Shown here: positions 25,122-34,273 of the stretch, in pieces | Position numbering within the stretch: position 1 is the first letter of the stretch | Layout: every line of letters begins with the position of its first letter | Source: Amphibiibacter pelophylacis | GTDB taxonomy: Bacteria; Pseudomonadota; Gammaproteobacteria; Burkholderiales; Burkholderiaceae_C | Direction: 5' to 3' | Assembly (NCBI RefSeq): GCF_037688875.1 | Contig: NZ_JAWDIE010000005.1 | Coordinates: 98,945-162,944, forward strand | Length of the DNA stretch: 64,000 nt | Position numbers and translations under genes: made by a program | Notes under the pieces: model-generated | Seen by the model: the letters and a program-made list of their open reading frames with translations, nothing else | Databases searched by the model: none | Told to the model about the DNA's origin: nothing

Positions 25122-27308
25122 GTGTCCCAGAACAATCTGCCCGACCGCTGCCGCCGTTTTTTTGTCCGTGAGTGGCAGTCCGGCCTGCTGGATTCCATCG
25201 TCATCATCCAGAAGGCGGCGCTGACCCTGCTGGACAAGCCCAAGGAGCCCGGGCTGCAGCAGCGTCTGCGCGACGTGATTCACGAGGTTGAACGCCACAT
25301 TGGCGGCTGGCCCAAGGCCTGCACCGAAGTCATGAGCGCCGTGGCGCAGACACGGCGCAACAGCGGCGAGTTCGACATGGACGCGCTGACCCTGGTCGAC
25401 AACGACACCATCGAGGGCGAGATTCTGGTCTCGCGCCTGTCCATGGCCATGGTCGAGAAGGCCAACTGGGAAATCAACGATCTGCACATCCGCGTGCGCA
25501 GCCTGCTGCCCGGCAACGAGATTCCTGAAGACGATCTGCTGCAGCCGCCCAAACTGGCGGGCCTGCTCTTCAAGGCCTGGCGCAAGGTCGGCCTGTCGAT
25601 GGAGGCCTGGCGCAGCCTGCAGACGGTGATCCAGACCGAGCTGGCCACTCTGGCCGAAGAGTGCTATCACGAGGCCAATGCCTATCTGGTGGATCTGGGC
25701 GTGATGCCCAGCATTGACGTGCGCCAGCTCAACAAACGCCAGCGCAGTTACGCCGCCCAGCACGGCAGCGCCGACGAGTCCAAGGGCGAGGGCGGTCTGT
25801 TCAAGCGCTGGGTCAAATCGGGCGAGCAGTCGCAGGCCATGCTGGGCAAGCTCAACAGCCTGCTGGGCAAGCACCTGCCCGGCCTGCTCAGCCGCCAGAA
25901 CGACACGGGCGAGGTCCGCACGTCCGACCAGCTCAATGTGGCGATGAACGCCGAGCTGCAGCAGCTCAAGCAGCGCTTTGGCGAGCTGGAGGCTTCGGCG
26001 CAGCAGGACAGCGGCCAGCTGCTCAAAGACCTGCAGCAGCGCAAGGCCGTGCTGAAGCAAAGCGCCGCCAACGAGGAAGAACGCGCCACCATCGAGATCG
26101 TCGCGCTGCTTTTCCAGAGCATCCTCACCGAAGACCGCCTGCCCGCCGCGATGCGCGTGTGGTTCGCCCGCCTGCAGATTCCCGTGCTGCGCCTGGCGGT
26201 GACCGAGCCCAAGTTCTTTGCCTCCGGCGAGCACCCGGCGCGTCGCCTGATCGACCGCATGGGCTCGTGCGTGATGGGCTTTGACAGCATCGAGCCGTCC
26301 ATCCTGCTGGGCAAGGTCGAGGAAGAAATCAAGCGCACCGTCGAGTTCATCGAGGCCTATCCCGATTCCGGTCAGAAGGCGTTCATCACCGCGCTGCACG
26401 ATTTCGAATCCTTCCTGACGCAGTTCTTCAGCCACGGCGACGAGCGCACGCGCAAGAGCGTGAGCGTGGTTCAGCAGATCGAGCAGCGCGAAACGCTGGC
26501 CGTGCAGTTCACCATCGAGCTGCGCAAAATGCTGTCCGACGTGCCCGTGCACGAGGACGTGCGCAACTTCCTGTTCACCGTCTGGGCCGAAGTGCTGGCC
26601 AGCAGCACGGTCAAGTACAGCCTGCAGTCGGACGAGGTCAAAAAATACAAGCGCATCGCTTCCGAGCTGATCTGGGCCGCGTCGGCCAAGGTCACGCGCG
26701 AGGAACGCGCCCAGCTGATCAAGCGCCTGCCGCTGATTCTCAAGGGCATCAAGGAAGGCATGGCCTCGGTCGGGATGCCCGCGCCCGAGCAGACCGAGTG
26801 GCTGCGCCACCTCAACACCACGCTGGCGCAGGCTTTCACGGCCAAGGTCTCCGACATGCCCACCGAGCGCCTGCACGACCTGATGCGCAAGCTGGACGCG
26901 CTGGAGCAGGAGCTGCCCGATGTCGAGGATTTCGAGATCGACGACAGTTTCGTTTTCGAACTGTCGGGCGGCGAGCTGGAAAACGTCACCGTGATCAGCC
27001 ACGGGGGCACCGAGCCGCCGTCAGTGTCTTCGCTGGCCATCGTCAACCGCCTGCAGCTGGGCACCTGGTTTGGTCTGCGCTACGGCGAATCCGAGGACAA
27101 TGTGCAGCTGAGCTGGCAGGGCATGAACAAGCTGCTGTCGCTGTTCACCACGCTGGACGGCCGCAGCTACCTGATCCAGAAGCAGCGCGCTGCAGGCTAC
27201 ATCGAGGCCGAGCTGCTCGTGCCGCGCCACACCGAAACCATCACCGAAAAAGCCACCCGCCAGGTCCTGGCCAAGCTGGAAGCCGATCCGGAGCGGCTGC
27301 ACGACTGA
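25122..27308 (+). CDS. DUF1631-family protein
   Basis: A 728-residue cytoplasmic protein of the DUF1631 family, common in beta- and gammaproteobacteria and of unknown function. A GTG start at 25122 is chosen because GGAG lies 7 bases upstream. Features: an N-terminal helical region with DRCRRFFVREWQSGLLD, a Gln-rich central part (QQLKQRFGELEASAQQD), FQSILTEDRLPAAMRVWFAR, and a C-terminal PilZ-like portion (LGTWFGLRYGESEDNVQLSW, LFTTLDGRSYLIQKQRAAGY). No membrane segments are seen. The PilZ-like end hints at cyclic-di-GMP or a related role, unproven. It follows secF by 71 bp. Confidence 0.85.
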   Translation: MSQNNLPDRCRRFFVREWQSGLLDSIVIIQKAALTLLDKPKEPGLQQRLRDVIHEVERHIGGWPKACTEVMSAVAQTRRNSGEFDMDALTLVDNDTIEGEILVSRLSMAMVEKANWEINDLHIRVRSLLPGNEIPEDDLLQPPKLAGLLFKAWRKVGLSMEAWRSLQTVIQTELATLAEECYHEANAYLVDLGVMPSIDVRQLNKRQRSYAAQHGSADESKGEGGLFKRWVKSGEQSQAMLGKLNSLLGKHLPGLLSRQNDTGEVRTSDQLNVAMNAELQQLKQRFGELEASAQQDSGQLLKDLQQRKAVLKQSAANEEERATIEIVALLFQSILTEDRLPAAMRVWFARLQIPVLRLAVTEPKFFASGEHPARRLIDRMGSCVMGFDSIEPSILLGKVEEEIKRTVEFIEAYPDSGQKAFITALHDFESFLTQFFSHGDERTRKSVSVVQQIEQRETLAVQFTIELRKMLSDVPVHEDVRNFLFTVWAEVLASSTVKYSLQSDEVKKYKRIASELIWAASAKVTREERAQLIKRLPLILKGIKEGMASVGMPAPEQTEWLRHLNTTLAQAFTAKVSDMPTERLHDLMRKLDALEQELPDVEDFEIDDSFVFELSGGELENVTVISHGGTEPPSVSSLAIVNRLQLGTWFGLRYGESEDNVQLSWQGMNKLLSLFTTLDGRSYLIQKQRAAGYIEAELLVPRHTETITEKATRQVLAKLEADPERLHD

Positions 27309-27321
27309 GCTTGCAGCGGCG

Positions 27322-27690
27322 TCAGGGCAGAGCCAGGGCGTCCATGACGGCGCGCTCGATCTGTCTGAGGTCGTCGCTGGACAGCGTTCCGATCCGCCGA
27401 ATCACCCGCGTGGCCTTGTTCACCGTCGTGATCTGGTCGCAGACAGCCACTGAATCTGGTCCGGCCGACGGCACGGGCACGGCAAATACGGGTGCAGGCA
27501 GTTGCGATGAGGACAGCGGTACGACCATCACGGTGCGGCGCACCCGGTTGATGGCATCTCGCGACAGCACCACGGCAGGCCGCTGTTTCATGATTTCGGA
27601 GCCGACTTTGTACTCTTCGCCCTTGGGCGGATCAAAGTCGATCACATAAATGTCGCCGCGCCGGGGCGCTGGCACTGCGGCGGGGCTCAT
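27322..27690 (-). CDS. mazF: MazF/PemK-type toxin (endoribonuclease)
   Basis: A 122-residue toxin of the type II MazF/PemK family, which cleaves mRNA in a sequence-specific way. It shows PRRGDIYVIDFDPPKGEE, the conserved KQRPAVVLSRDAIN and VMVVPLSSS segments, and a C-terminal IGTLSSDDLRQIERAVMDAL, all in family order. The ATG at 27690 overlaps the stop of the upstream antitoxin gene by 4 bp. An upstream in-frame extension would lie wholly inside the antitoxin gene and is rejected. The catalytic Arg is likely the one in KQRP; activity is untested. Confidence 0.9.
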   Translation of the reverse strand: MSPAAVPAPRRGDIYVIDFDPPKGEEYKVGSEIMKQRPAVVLSRDAINRVRRTVMVVPLSSSQLPAPVFAVPVPSAGPDSVAVCDQITTVNKATRVIRRIGTLSSDDLRQIERAVMDALALP

Positions 27691-28004
27691 GCGATGGGCT
27701 CGCCGGCCACTGAATCGACGTCGCCCGATACGGCGCGGATGCTTTCGAATCCGGGAGCGGATTCGACCATCAGCGCCCACTGTTCCAGAAGGCGGTCTTT
27801 GTCTTCCTCGACTTTCAGACGCTCCTGAGCGGGGCCTTGCCGGGCGTAGGTCATTTGGCGCGGTCCGTTGCTCAGATAGAAGCGGAAGGCTTCTCGCAGA
27901 AGCTCGGAGCGGTTGCGACCTTCTTCAACGCAGGCCTGCTCGATCTGCCGCGCCAGGGTGTCTGGCACCGTGATGGTGTAGCGGTGGGTTTCAAACTGGG
28001 CCAT
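27687..28004 (-). CDS. Ribbon-helix-helix antitoxin
   Basis: A 105-residue protein with an N-terminal ribbon-helix-helix DNA-binding fold (residues about 6-45: HRYTITVPDTLARQIEQACV, then GRNRSELLREAFRFYL), typical of MazE-like or CopG-like antitoxins. A charged C-terminal region follows (about 55-105), probably disordered alone and the part that binds the toxin. It is encoded first and overlaps the toxin gene by 4 bp, the classical antitoxin-toxin order. It should repress its own promoter, where a palindrome overlaps the -10 box. Confidence 0.88.
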   Translation of the reverse strand: MAQFETHRYTITVPDTLARQIEQACVEEGRNRSELLREAFRFYLSNGPRQMTYARQGPAQERLKVEEDKDRLLEQWALMVESAPGFESIRAVSGDVDSVAGEPIA

Positions 28005-28039
28005 GACAACCTCGTCTCATTCATCAAAAGTATGATTTT

Positions 28040-28068
28040 ATGATCATCCCATTGGACCAGGTTGTCAA
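28040..28068 (-). promoter_or_regulatory. Promoter and likely operator of the toxin-antitoxin operon
   Basis: On the minus strand: a perfect -35 TTGACA (28063-28068), a 17-base spacer and a -10 GATCAT (28040-28045), 4 of 6 to consensus. The palindrome ATGATCAT (28040-28047) and a repeated ATGAT element (28032-28036, 28040-28044) overlap the -10 box, a suitable place for the ribbon-helix-helix antitoxin to bind. Operator function is inferred. Confidence 0.65.
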
Positions 28069-28140
28069 TCCAGATCGCAGGGGATACGCAGACTTCCCTC
28101 CCGACTTAAACTGGCAGCGTCTCCCTCGCAAGGATCCGCC

Positions 28141-28638
28141 ATGTCTGACGCCGCCCCCATCGCCTTGCCCCTGACCCGCGCGCAGCGTGACGCCGTGCAG
28201 CGCGCTCTGGCCGCGCAGGGCCAGCAGCCCGGTGCGCTGCTGCCCGTGCTGCACGCGGTGCAGGACGCGCTGGGCTTCATTCCGCCCGCCAGTGTCGCTG
28301 TGCTGGCGCAGGGCCTGGGCCTGTCGCGCGCCGATGTGCATGGCGTCATCACCTACTACCACCATTTCCGCCAGACGCCACCGGCGCGCCACACGCTGCA
28401 GCTGTGCCAGGCCGAAGCCTGCCGCGCCTGCGGCGCCACGGAGCTGATGGCGCAGGCCACGGAGCGGCTGTCTGCCGCGTTGCCCGGCGCTGTGGGCCTG
28501 GAGCCCGTCTACTGCCTGGGCCTGTGCGCCAGCGCTCCGGCGCTGATGCTGGATGAGCAGCCTTTGGGGCGCGTCACGCCGCAGCGTCTGGACGAGCTGC
28601 TCACGCCGCTGCTCGCGGCCGGTCAGGAGGCCGCATGA
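28141..28638 (+). CDS. fdsG: FdsG, NAD-dependent formate dehydrogenase gamma subunit
   Basis: NuoE-like 24-kDa-type subunit of the soluble molybdenum formate dehydrogenase, carrying a 2Fe-2S cluster. The 165 residues contain LLPVLHAVQDALGFIPPASV, HGVITYYHHFRQTPP, and the four Cys ligands: two in CQAEACRACG and two in YCLGLCASAP. AGGA precedes the ATG by 6 bases. It overlaps fdsB by 4 bp. It is the first gene of fdsGBA-fdhD-fdsD; its promoter must lie in the 136 bp shared with the divergent toxin-antitoxin operon. Confidence 0.95.
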   Translation: MSDAAPIALPLTRAQRDAVQRALAAQGQQPGALLPVLHAVQDALGFIPPASVAVLAQGLGLSRADVHGVITYYHHFRQTPPARHTLQLCQAEACRACGATELMAQATERLSAALPGAVGLEPVYCLGLCASAPALMLDEQPLGRVTPQRLDELLTPLLAAGQEAA

Positions 28639-30206
28639 ACATGCCAGTTTCCGCCTCTCCACAGCCGCTGCGCGTTTTCCTGCCCCGAGACAGCGCCGCC
28701 TTGGCGGTCGGCGCCGACGCTGTGGCGCAGGCGCTGCAGGATCAGGGCGTTGATGTGGTCCGCACCAGCTCGCGCGGCCTGTTCTGGCTGGAGCCGCTGC
28801 TTGAAGTGGACACGCCAGACGGCCGCATCGGCTTGGGTCCGCTGACGGCGCAGGACGTGCCTGGCCTGCTGCAGGCCTTACGAGACGGAACGCCGCATCC
28901 GCTGGCGCTGGGCCGTATGGACGATCTGCCCTTTCTGGCGCGCCAGCAGCGCCTGCTGTTTGCCCACGCCGGGCTGACCGACCCACTCTCGCTGTCTGAC
29001 TATGAGGCCCACGGCGGCGGCGCGGGCCTGCGTCGTGCCATTGAACTGGGCGGCGAGGCCGTGGTGCAGCAGGTGCTGGACAGCGGCCTGCGCGGGCGTG
29101 GCGGCGCGGCGTTTCCGGCGGGCATCAAATGGCGCACGGTGCGCCAGGCGGACAGCGCGCAGAAGTACGTGGTCTGCAATGCCGACGAGGGCGATTCGGG
29201 CACCTTCTCCGACCGCATGACGATGGAGGGCGATCCCTTCCTGCTGATCGAAGGCCTGCTGATCGCCGCGCTGGCCGTCGGCGCCAGCCAGGCCTGGGTT
29301 TATGTGCGCTCCGAGTACCCGCACGCCATCGCCACTTTGAGCGAAGCGGTGGCCATGGCCCGCCAGGCGGGCTGGGTCGGCGCCGACGTGCTGGGCAGCG
29401 GGCAGTCGGTCGATATCGTGGTGCGCAAGGCGGCGGGCTCTTACGTCTGCGGCGAGGAAACCGCGCTGCTGGAATCGCTGGAAGGCCGCCGGGGCCTGGT
29501 GCGCGCCAAGCCGCCGCTGCCCGCGCTGTCTGGCCTGTTCGGGCAGCCCACGGTGATCAACAACGTGGTGACTCTGGCCAGCGTGCCCTGGATACTGGCG
29601 TACGGCGCGCAGGCCTACAGCGCGGTGGGCCTGGGCCGTTCGCGGGGTACGCTGCCCTTCCAGCTCGCGGGCAATATCGCCCGGGGGGGCCTGGTCGAAC
29701 TGGGCTTTGGCGTGACGCTGCGCGAGCTGGTGTTTGATTTTGGTGGCGGTACGCGCAGCGGTCGGCCCGTCAAAGCCATTCAGGTGGGAGGGCCGCTGGG
29801 CGCTTACGTGCCCGAATCGGCCTGGGACACGCCGCTGGATTACGAGGCTTACGCCGCGCTGGGCCTCACGGTGGGCCATGGCGGCATCGTCGTGCATGAC
29901 GACACGGCCAACCTGGCCGATCTGGCCGCCTACGCCATGCAGTTCTGCGCGCTGGAGAGCTGCGGCAAGTGCACGCCCTGCCGCATCGGCAGCACGCGCG
30001 GGGTGGAAGTCATCGCCCGCCTGCGCGGGGCGGCGCCGGGCAGCACGGCCCAGCAGGCGCAGCGCGAGCTGCTGAACGATCTGTGCGACACGATGCAGCA
30101 CGGCAGCCTGTGCGCCATGGGCGGCATGACGCCCTTCCCCGTGCGCTCGGCGCTGGATCTGTATCCCGCCGATTTTGGCCTGGCGCCCCAGCCCGCCCGC
30201 ACCTGA
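28635..30206 (+). CDS. fdsB: FdsB, formate dehydrogenase beta (NADH-binding) subunit
   Basis: NuoF-like flavoprotein subunit that binds FMN, NAD and a 4Fe-4S cluster. The 523 residues begin with a thioredoxin-like region (to about 100). The FMN/NAD domain follows: GLRGRGGAAFPAGIKW, VVCNADEGDSGTFSDRM and YVCGEETALLESLEGRRG. The SLBB part is next, then the cluster motif ESCGKCTPCRIGSTRG. All catalytic landmarks match NuoF. It transfers electrons from the FdsA iron-sulfur chain to NAD+. An 18-bp gap precedes fdsA. Confidence 0.95.
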   Translation: MNMPVSASPQPLRVFLPRDSAALAVGADAVAQALQDQGVDVVRTSSRGLFWLEPLLEVDTPDGRIGLGPLTAQDVPGLLQALRDGTPHPLALGRMDDLPFLARQQRLLFAHAGLTDPLSLSDYEAHGGGAGLRRAIELGGEAVVQQVLDSGLRGRGGAAFPAGIKWRTVRQADSAQKYVVCNADEGDSGTFSDRMTMEGDPFLLIEGLLIAALAVGASQAWVYVRSEYPHAIATLSEAVAMARQAGWVGADVLGSGQSVDIVVRKAAGSYVCGEETALLESLEGRRGLVRAKPPLPALSGLFGQPTVINNVVTLASVPWILAYGAQAYSAVGLGRSRGTLPFQLAGNIARGGLVELGFGVTLRELVFDFGGGTRSGRPVKAIQVGGPLGAYVPESAWDTPLDYEAYAALGLTVGHGGIVVHDDTANLADLAAYAMQFCALESCGKCTPCRIGSTRGVEVIARLRGAAPGSTAQQAQRELLNDLCDTMQHGSLCAMGGMTPFPVRSALDLYPADFGLAPQPART

Positions 30207-30224
30207 CCCGACCGAGGATCGACC

Positions 30225-33140
30225 ATGCTGCATCATCACGCCCCCGAAACCGATCACGGCACCCCGGCCAGCACCTCCACCGAAATGGTGGAACTGAGCA
30301 TCGACGGCGTGCGCGTCAGCGTGCCCCAGGGCACCTCACTGATGCGCGCGGCCATCCAGGCGGGCGTGCAGGTGCCCAAACTGTGCGCCACCGACACGCT
30401 GCAGCCCTTTGGCTCCTGCCGCCTGTGCCTGGTCGAGATCGACGTCCGCAAGGGCTATCCGGCCAGCTGCACCACGCCGGCCGAAGCGGGGCAGGTCGTG
30501 CGCACGCAGTCGCCGCAGCTGCAGAAGCTGCGCCAGGGCGTGATGGAGCTGTATATCTCCGATCACCCGCTCGACTGCCTGACCTGCGCCGCCAACGGCG
30601 ACTGCGAGCTGCAGGACATGGCGGGCGTCACCGGCCTGCGCGCCGTGCGTTACGGCAATGCGGGCGAAACCCGCGACGGCGTCTGCGGCCAGCACCACAC
30701 GGCCAGCCCGGTGGACGAGTCCAACCCCTATTTCAGCTACGACCCCGGCAAGTGCATCGTCTGCAGCCGCTGCGTGCGCGCCTGCGACGAGGTTCAGGGC
30801 AGTTTTGCGCTGACGATTTCCGGGCGCGGCTTTGAGTCGCGCGTTTCGCCTGGCCAGGATCAGTCCTTCATGGACAGCGAATGCGTGAGCTGCGGGGCCT
30901 GCGTTCAGGCCTGCCCGACCGCCACGTTGCAGGAAAAATCGGTGATCGCGCTGGGCCAGCCCGAGCACAGCGTCATCACCACCTGCGCCTACTGCGGCGT
31001 GGGCTGCGGCTTCAAGGCCGAAATGAAGGGCAGCCAGATCGTGCGCATGGTCCCGTGGAAGGACGGCCGGGCCAACGAGGGGCACGCCTGCATCAAGGGC
31101 CGCTTCGCCTGGGGCTATGCCACGCATAAGGACCGCATCACCGCGCCCATGATCCGCGAGCGCATCACCGATCCGTGGCGCACCGTGTCCTGGGACGAGG
31201 CCCTCCGCTTCGCCGCCAGCCGCCTGAAAGACATTCAGGCGACGTACGGCCGCACGGCGGTGGGCGGCATCACCTCCAGCCGCTGCACCAACGAGGAGAC
31301 TTACCTCGTGCAAAAGCTGGTGCGCGCCGCTTTGGGCACCAACAATGTGGACACCTGCGCGCGCGTCTGCCACAGCCCGACCGGCTACGGCCTGGGCCAG
31401 ACTTTCGGCACCTCGGCGGGCACGCAGACCTTCAAATCGGTCGAATCGACCGACGTGGTGCTGGTCATCGGCGCCAACCCGACCGACGCGCATCCGGTGT
31501 TTGGATCGCGCCTCAAGCGACGCCTGCGCGGGGGCAAAACGGCCGGGGGCCAGCCCCGCGCCGGGCTGATCGTGATCGATCCGCGCCGCATTGATCTGGT
31601 CGAGTCGCCCCACATCCGCGCCGACCATCACCTGCAGCTGCGCCCTGGGACCAACGTGGCGGTGCTGACTGCGCTGGCGCATGTGGTCGTTACCGAAGGC
31701 CGGGTGAACGAGGATTTTGTTGTCCAGCGCTGTGACGAAAAAAGCTTTGCCGACTGGCGCGCCTTTGTCGCCCGGCCCGAGAACTCGCCCGAAGCCTTCG
31801 AAGCCGTCACCGGCGTGCCCGCCGCCGAAGTGCGCGCCGCTGCACGCCTGTTCGCGCAGGGGCCCAATTCGGCGATCTATTACGGCCTGGGCGTGACCGA
31901 GCACGCGCAGGGCAGCACGGCCGTCATCGCCATCGCCAACCTGGCCATGGCCTGCGGCATGATAGGCCGCGAAGGCGTGGGCGTGAACCCGCTGCGCGGC
32001 CAGAACAATGTGCAGGGCAGCTGCGACATGGGCAGCTTTCCGCACGAACTGCCCGGCTACCGCCACATCAGCGACACCACGGTACGCAGCCAGTTCGATG
32101 CCGCCTGGGGTGTCACGCTGGACCCGGAGCCCGGCCTGCGCATCCCCAATATGTTCGACGCCGCGCTGGCCGGCCGCTTCAAGGGCCTGTACTGCCAGGG
32201 CGAGGACATTGTCCAGTCCGACCCTGATACCCACCACGTGGCTGCTGCGCTTCAGGCGCTGGACTGCCTGATCGTGCAGGACATTTTCCTGAACGAAACC
32301 GCCCGCTACGCGCATGTTCTGCTGCCCGGATCGTCCTTCCTGGAAAAAGACGGCACCTTCACGAACGCCGAGCGCCGCATCAGCCGCGTGCGCCAGGTGA
32401 TGCCGCCGCTGGCCGGTCTGGCCGACTGGCAGGTCACGGCGAAGCTGTCTGAAGCGCTGGGCTACCCCATGGATTACGCCAGCCCCGAAGAGATCATGGC
32501 CGAGATCGCCGCGCTGACACCCAGCTTTGCCGGGGTCAGCTACGCAAAAATCGAGCGCCTGGGCAGCGTCCAGTGGCCCTGCAACGACAGCACCGACGAG
32601 GCGGGGACGGCGCTCATGCACCAGGGCCGTTTTGTGCGCGGGCGCGGGCGTTTTTTCAACACGCAGTACGTCGCCAGCGACGAGAAAATCACCCCGCGCT
32701 TCCCGCTGCTGCTGACCACCGGCCGCACGCTCACGCAGTACAACGTGGGCGCCCAGACGCGCCGCACCGACAACAGCCAGTGGTTTGAAGAAGACCTTCT
32801 GGACATGCACCCGCACGACGCGCAGGAGCGTGGCATTGCCGATGGCGACCGCGTCAGCCTGGCCAGCCGCGCAGGCGAAACAGTGCTGCGCGCCCGCGTC
32901 ACCGAGCGCATGGCGCCCGGCGTGGTCTGGACGACCTTTCACTTCCCGGAATCGGCGGCCAACGTCATCACCACCGACAGCGCCGACTGGGCCACCAGCT
33001 GCCCCGAGTACAAGGTGACCGCCGTTCAGGTGGCGCGCGTGATGGCGCCGGATACCCAGTCGGCCTGGCGGGCGAAGGATGCCGCCTTCCGCGACACCCA
33101 GATGGCGCTCGCCAGCGCCCTGGACGCCGCACGGCCATAA
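30225..33140 (+). CDS. fdsA: FdsA, molybdenum formate dehydrogenase alpha subunit
   Basis: Catalytic subunit that oxidises formate to CO2 at a bis-MGD molybdenum centre. The 971 residues include: an N-terminal NuoG-like 2Fe-2S domain (PFGSCRLCLVEI), a His/Cys cluster (LDCLTCAANGDCELQD), two ferredoxin-type 4Fe-4S motifs (CIVCSRCVRACDEV, CVSCGACVQACPTATL), a further 4Fe-4S (CAYCGVGCGFKAEM), and the molybdopterin domains. The metal ligand is Cys382 (CARVCHSPTGYG), so no selenocysteine is needed. The neighbouring His383 is also conserved. Oxygen-tolerant soluble relatives are known from Cupriavidus and Rhodobacter. Confidence 0.97.
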   Translation: MLHHHAPETDHGTPASTSTEMVELSIDGVRVSVPQGTSLMRAAIQAGVQVPKLCATDTLQPFGSCRLCLVEIDVRKGYPASCTTPAEAGQVVRTQSPQLQKLRQGVMELYISDHPLDCLTCAANGDCELQDMAGVTGLRAVRYGNAGETRDGVCGQHHTASPVDESNPYFSYDPGKCIVCSRCVRACDEVQGSFALTISGRGFESRVSPGQDQSFMDSECVSCGACVQACPTATLQEKSVIALGQPEHSVITTCAYCGVGCGFKAEMKGSQIVRMVPWKDGRANEGHACIKGRFAWGYATHKDRITAPMIRERITDPWRTVSWDEALRFAASRLKDIQATYGRTAVGGITSSRCTNEETYLVQKLVRAALGTNNVDTCARVCHSPTGYGLGQTFGTSAGTQTFKSVESTDVVLVIGANPTDAHPVFGSRLKRRLRGGKTAGGQPRAGLIVIDPRRIDLVESPHIRADHHLQLRPGTNVAVLTALAHVVVTEGRVNEDFVVQRCDEKSFADWRAFVARPENSPEAFEAVTGVPAAEVRAAARLFAQGPNSAIYYGLGVTEHAQGSTAVIAIANLAMACGMIGREGVGVNPLRGQNNVQGSCDMGSFPHELPGYRHISDTTVRSQFDAAWGVTLDPEPGLRIPNMFDAALAGRFKGLYCQGEDIVQSDPDTHHVAAALQALDCLIVQDIFLNETARYAHVLLPGSSFLEKDGTFTNAERRISRVRQVMPPLAGLADWQVTAKLSEALGYPMDYASPEEIMAEIAALTPSFAGVSYAKIERLGSVQWPCNDSTDEAGTALMHQGRFVRGRGRFFNTQYVASDEKITPRFPLLLTTGRTLTQYNVGAQTRRTDNSQWFEEDLLDMHPHDAQERGIADGDRVSLASRAGETVLRARVTERMAPGVVWTTFHFPESAANVITTDSADWATSCPEYKVTAVQVARVMAPDTQSAWRAKDAAFRDTQMALASALDAARP

Positions 33141-33149
33141 TTCACCGCC

Positions 33150-34010
33150 ATGACAGCCCTTCCCGAGCCCCTTGCCCCGCCCGGCGCCCAGACTTTCGAG
33201 GTCACCGTTCACCGCGACGGTGGCGTGCAGGCGCAGTCCGACTGGCTGGCGCAGGAGGTGCCGGTGGCGCTGGTGTTCAACGGCATCAGCCACGCGGTGA
33301 TGCTGGCCAGCCCGGGCGATCTGGCCGATTTCGCTCTGGGTTTCGCGCTGACCGAAGGCCTGCTGAGCGATCCGTCCGAGCTGTACAGCGTCGACATCCA
33401 GCCCCGGCCGCAGGGGCTTGAGCTGCAGCTGACCGTCTCCGCCGCCTGCGAATGGCGACTGCGGCAGCGCCGCCGCACCCTGGCGGGGCGCACCGGCTGC
33501 GGCCTGTGCGGCACCGACAGTCTGGATCAGGTCATCCAGTCGCACGCGCCGCTGGCCGATGGCCCATGCGTGACCCGGCGCGCCCTTTGCGAGGGCCAGC
33601 GCGCCTTGCGCGCCCACCAGCGCCTGCAGCAGATCACCGGCGCGGCGCACGCGGCGGCCTGGGTGGGCCTGGACGGGGAGATCCGCCTGGTGCGCGAGGA
33701 TGTGGGCCGTCACAACGCGCTGGACAAGCTGCTGGGTGCGCTCGTCAGCCCACCGCGCCTGCGCGAGCCCGGCCAGGCGGGCCCCCGTTTTGATCCGGCC
33801 GACGGCCTGGTCTGCATCACCAGCCGCGCCAGCCTGGAGATGGTGCAAAAGACCGCCGCTCTGGGCATCGCCACGCTGGCCGCCGTGTCGGCGCCCACGG
33901 CGCTGGCCGTGGAACGCGCGCGCGCGCTCCATCTGACGCTGGCGGGTTTTGTGCGGGGCGACGATCTGGTCGTCTACAGCCAGCCGCAGCGTATTCTGGA
34001 GGGAGACTGA
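33150..34010 (+). CDS. fdhD: FdhD, formate dehydrogenase sulfurtransferase (FdsC)
   Basis: Accessory protein that sulfurates the molybdenum cofactor before its insertion into FdsA. The 286 residues carry the sulfur-relay motif TGCGLCGTDSL (CxxC), LVREDVGRHNALDKLLGA, VCITSRASLEMVQKTAALG, and the C-terminal LAGFVRGDDLVVYSQPQRIL, all diagnostic. It is placed between fdsA and fdsD as in other fds operons, with gaps of 9 bp and 1 bp. Confidence 0.96.
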   Translation: MTALPEPLAPPGAQTFEVTVHRDGGVQAQSDWLAQEVPVALVFNGISHAVMLASPGDLADFALGFALTEGLLSDPSELYSVDIQPRPQGLELQLTVSAACEWRLRQRRRTLAGRTGCGLCGTDSLDQVIQSHAPLADGPCVTRRALCEGQRALRAHQRLQQITGAAHAAAWVGLDGEIRLVREDVGRHNALDKLLGALVSPPRLREPGQAGPRFDPADGLVCITSRASLEMVQKTAALGIATLAAVSAPTALAVERARALHLTLAGFVRGDDLVVYSQPQRILEGD

Positions 34011-34011
34011 C

Positions 34012-34248
34012 ATGACGCCCCTGGACCCCGGCAAACTCGCCACCATGGCCAACCGCATCGCCGAATTCTTCGCCGCCATGCCCGATCATGCCGAAGCGGT
34101 GGACGGCGTGGCCAGCCACATCCGGCGCTTCTGGGCGCCGCAGATGCGGCAGGATTTCGTGAGCCAGTTTGATGCGGGCGCGCTGCCCACGCTGCACCCG
34201 CTGGTGCAGGAGGTGCTGGAGCGTCACCGGGGAGCGCTGGCGGGGTGA
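34012..34248 (+). CDS. fdsD: FdsD, formate dehydrogenase delta subunit
   Basis: Small 78-residue subunit or assembly factor found last in fds operons. The start at 34012 (MTPLDPGKLATMANRIAEFF) comes 1 bp after the fdhD stop, with GGGAG just upstream. The motifs KLATMANRIAEFFAAMP, VASHIRRFWAPQMR and LHPLVQEVLERHR are family-typical. It is helical, soluble and without cofactor motifs. In characterised systems it is found with the FdsGBA complex and aids cofactor maturation. Confidence 0.92.
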   Translation: MTPLDPGKLATMANRIAEFFAAMPDHAEAVDGVASHIRRFWAPQMRQDFVSQFDAGALPTLHPLVQEVLERHRGALAG

Positions 34249-34273
34249 ATCCAGAACGGCAGACGGGGCAGTA

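Noticed and set aside
28100..28140. Sigma-54-like GG...GC element before fdsG
   Set aside because: The spacing between GG and GC is 13 instead of 10 bases.
30336..34079. Very long minus-strand open frame (over 1200 codons) opposite fdsA and fdhD
   Set aside because: Antisense shadow of GC-rich codons; the product is Gly/Ala/Gln/His/Arg-rich low-complexity sequence, while the plus strand encodes clear enzymes. Similar shadows lie opposite secD-secF, nuoL-nuoM, nuoG, radA, glcDE and phoU-phoB.
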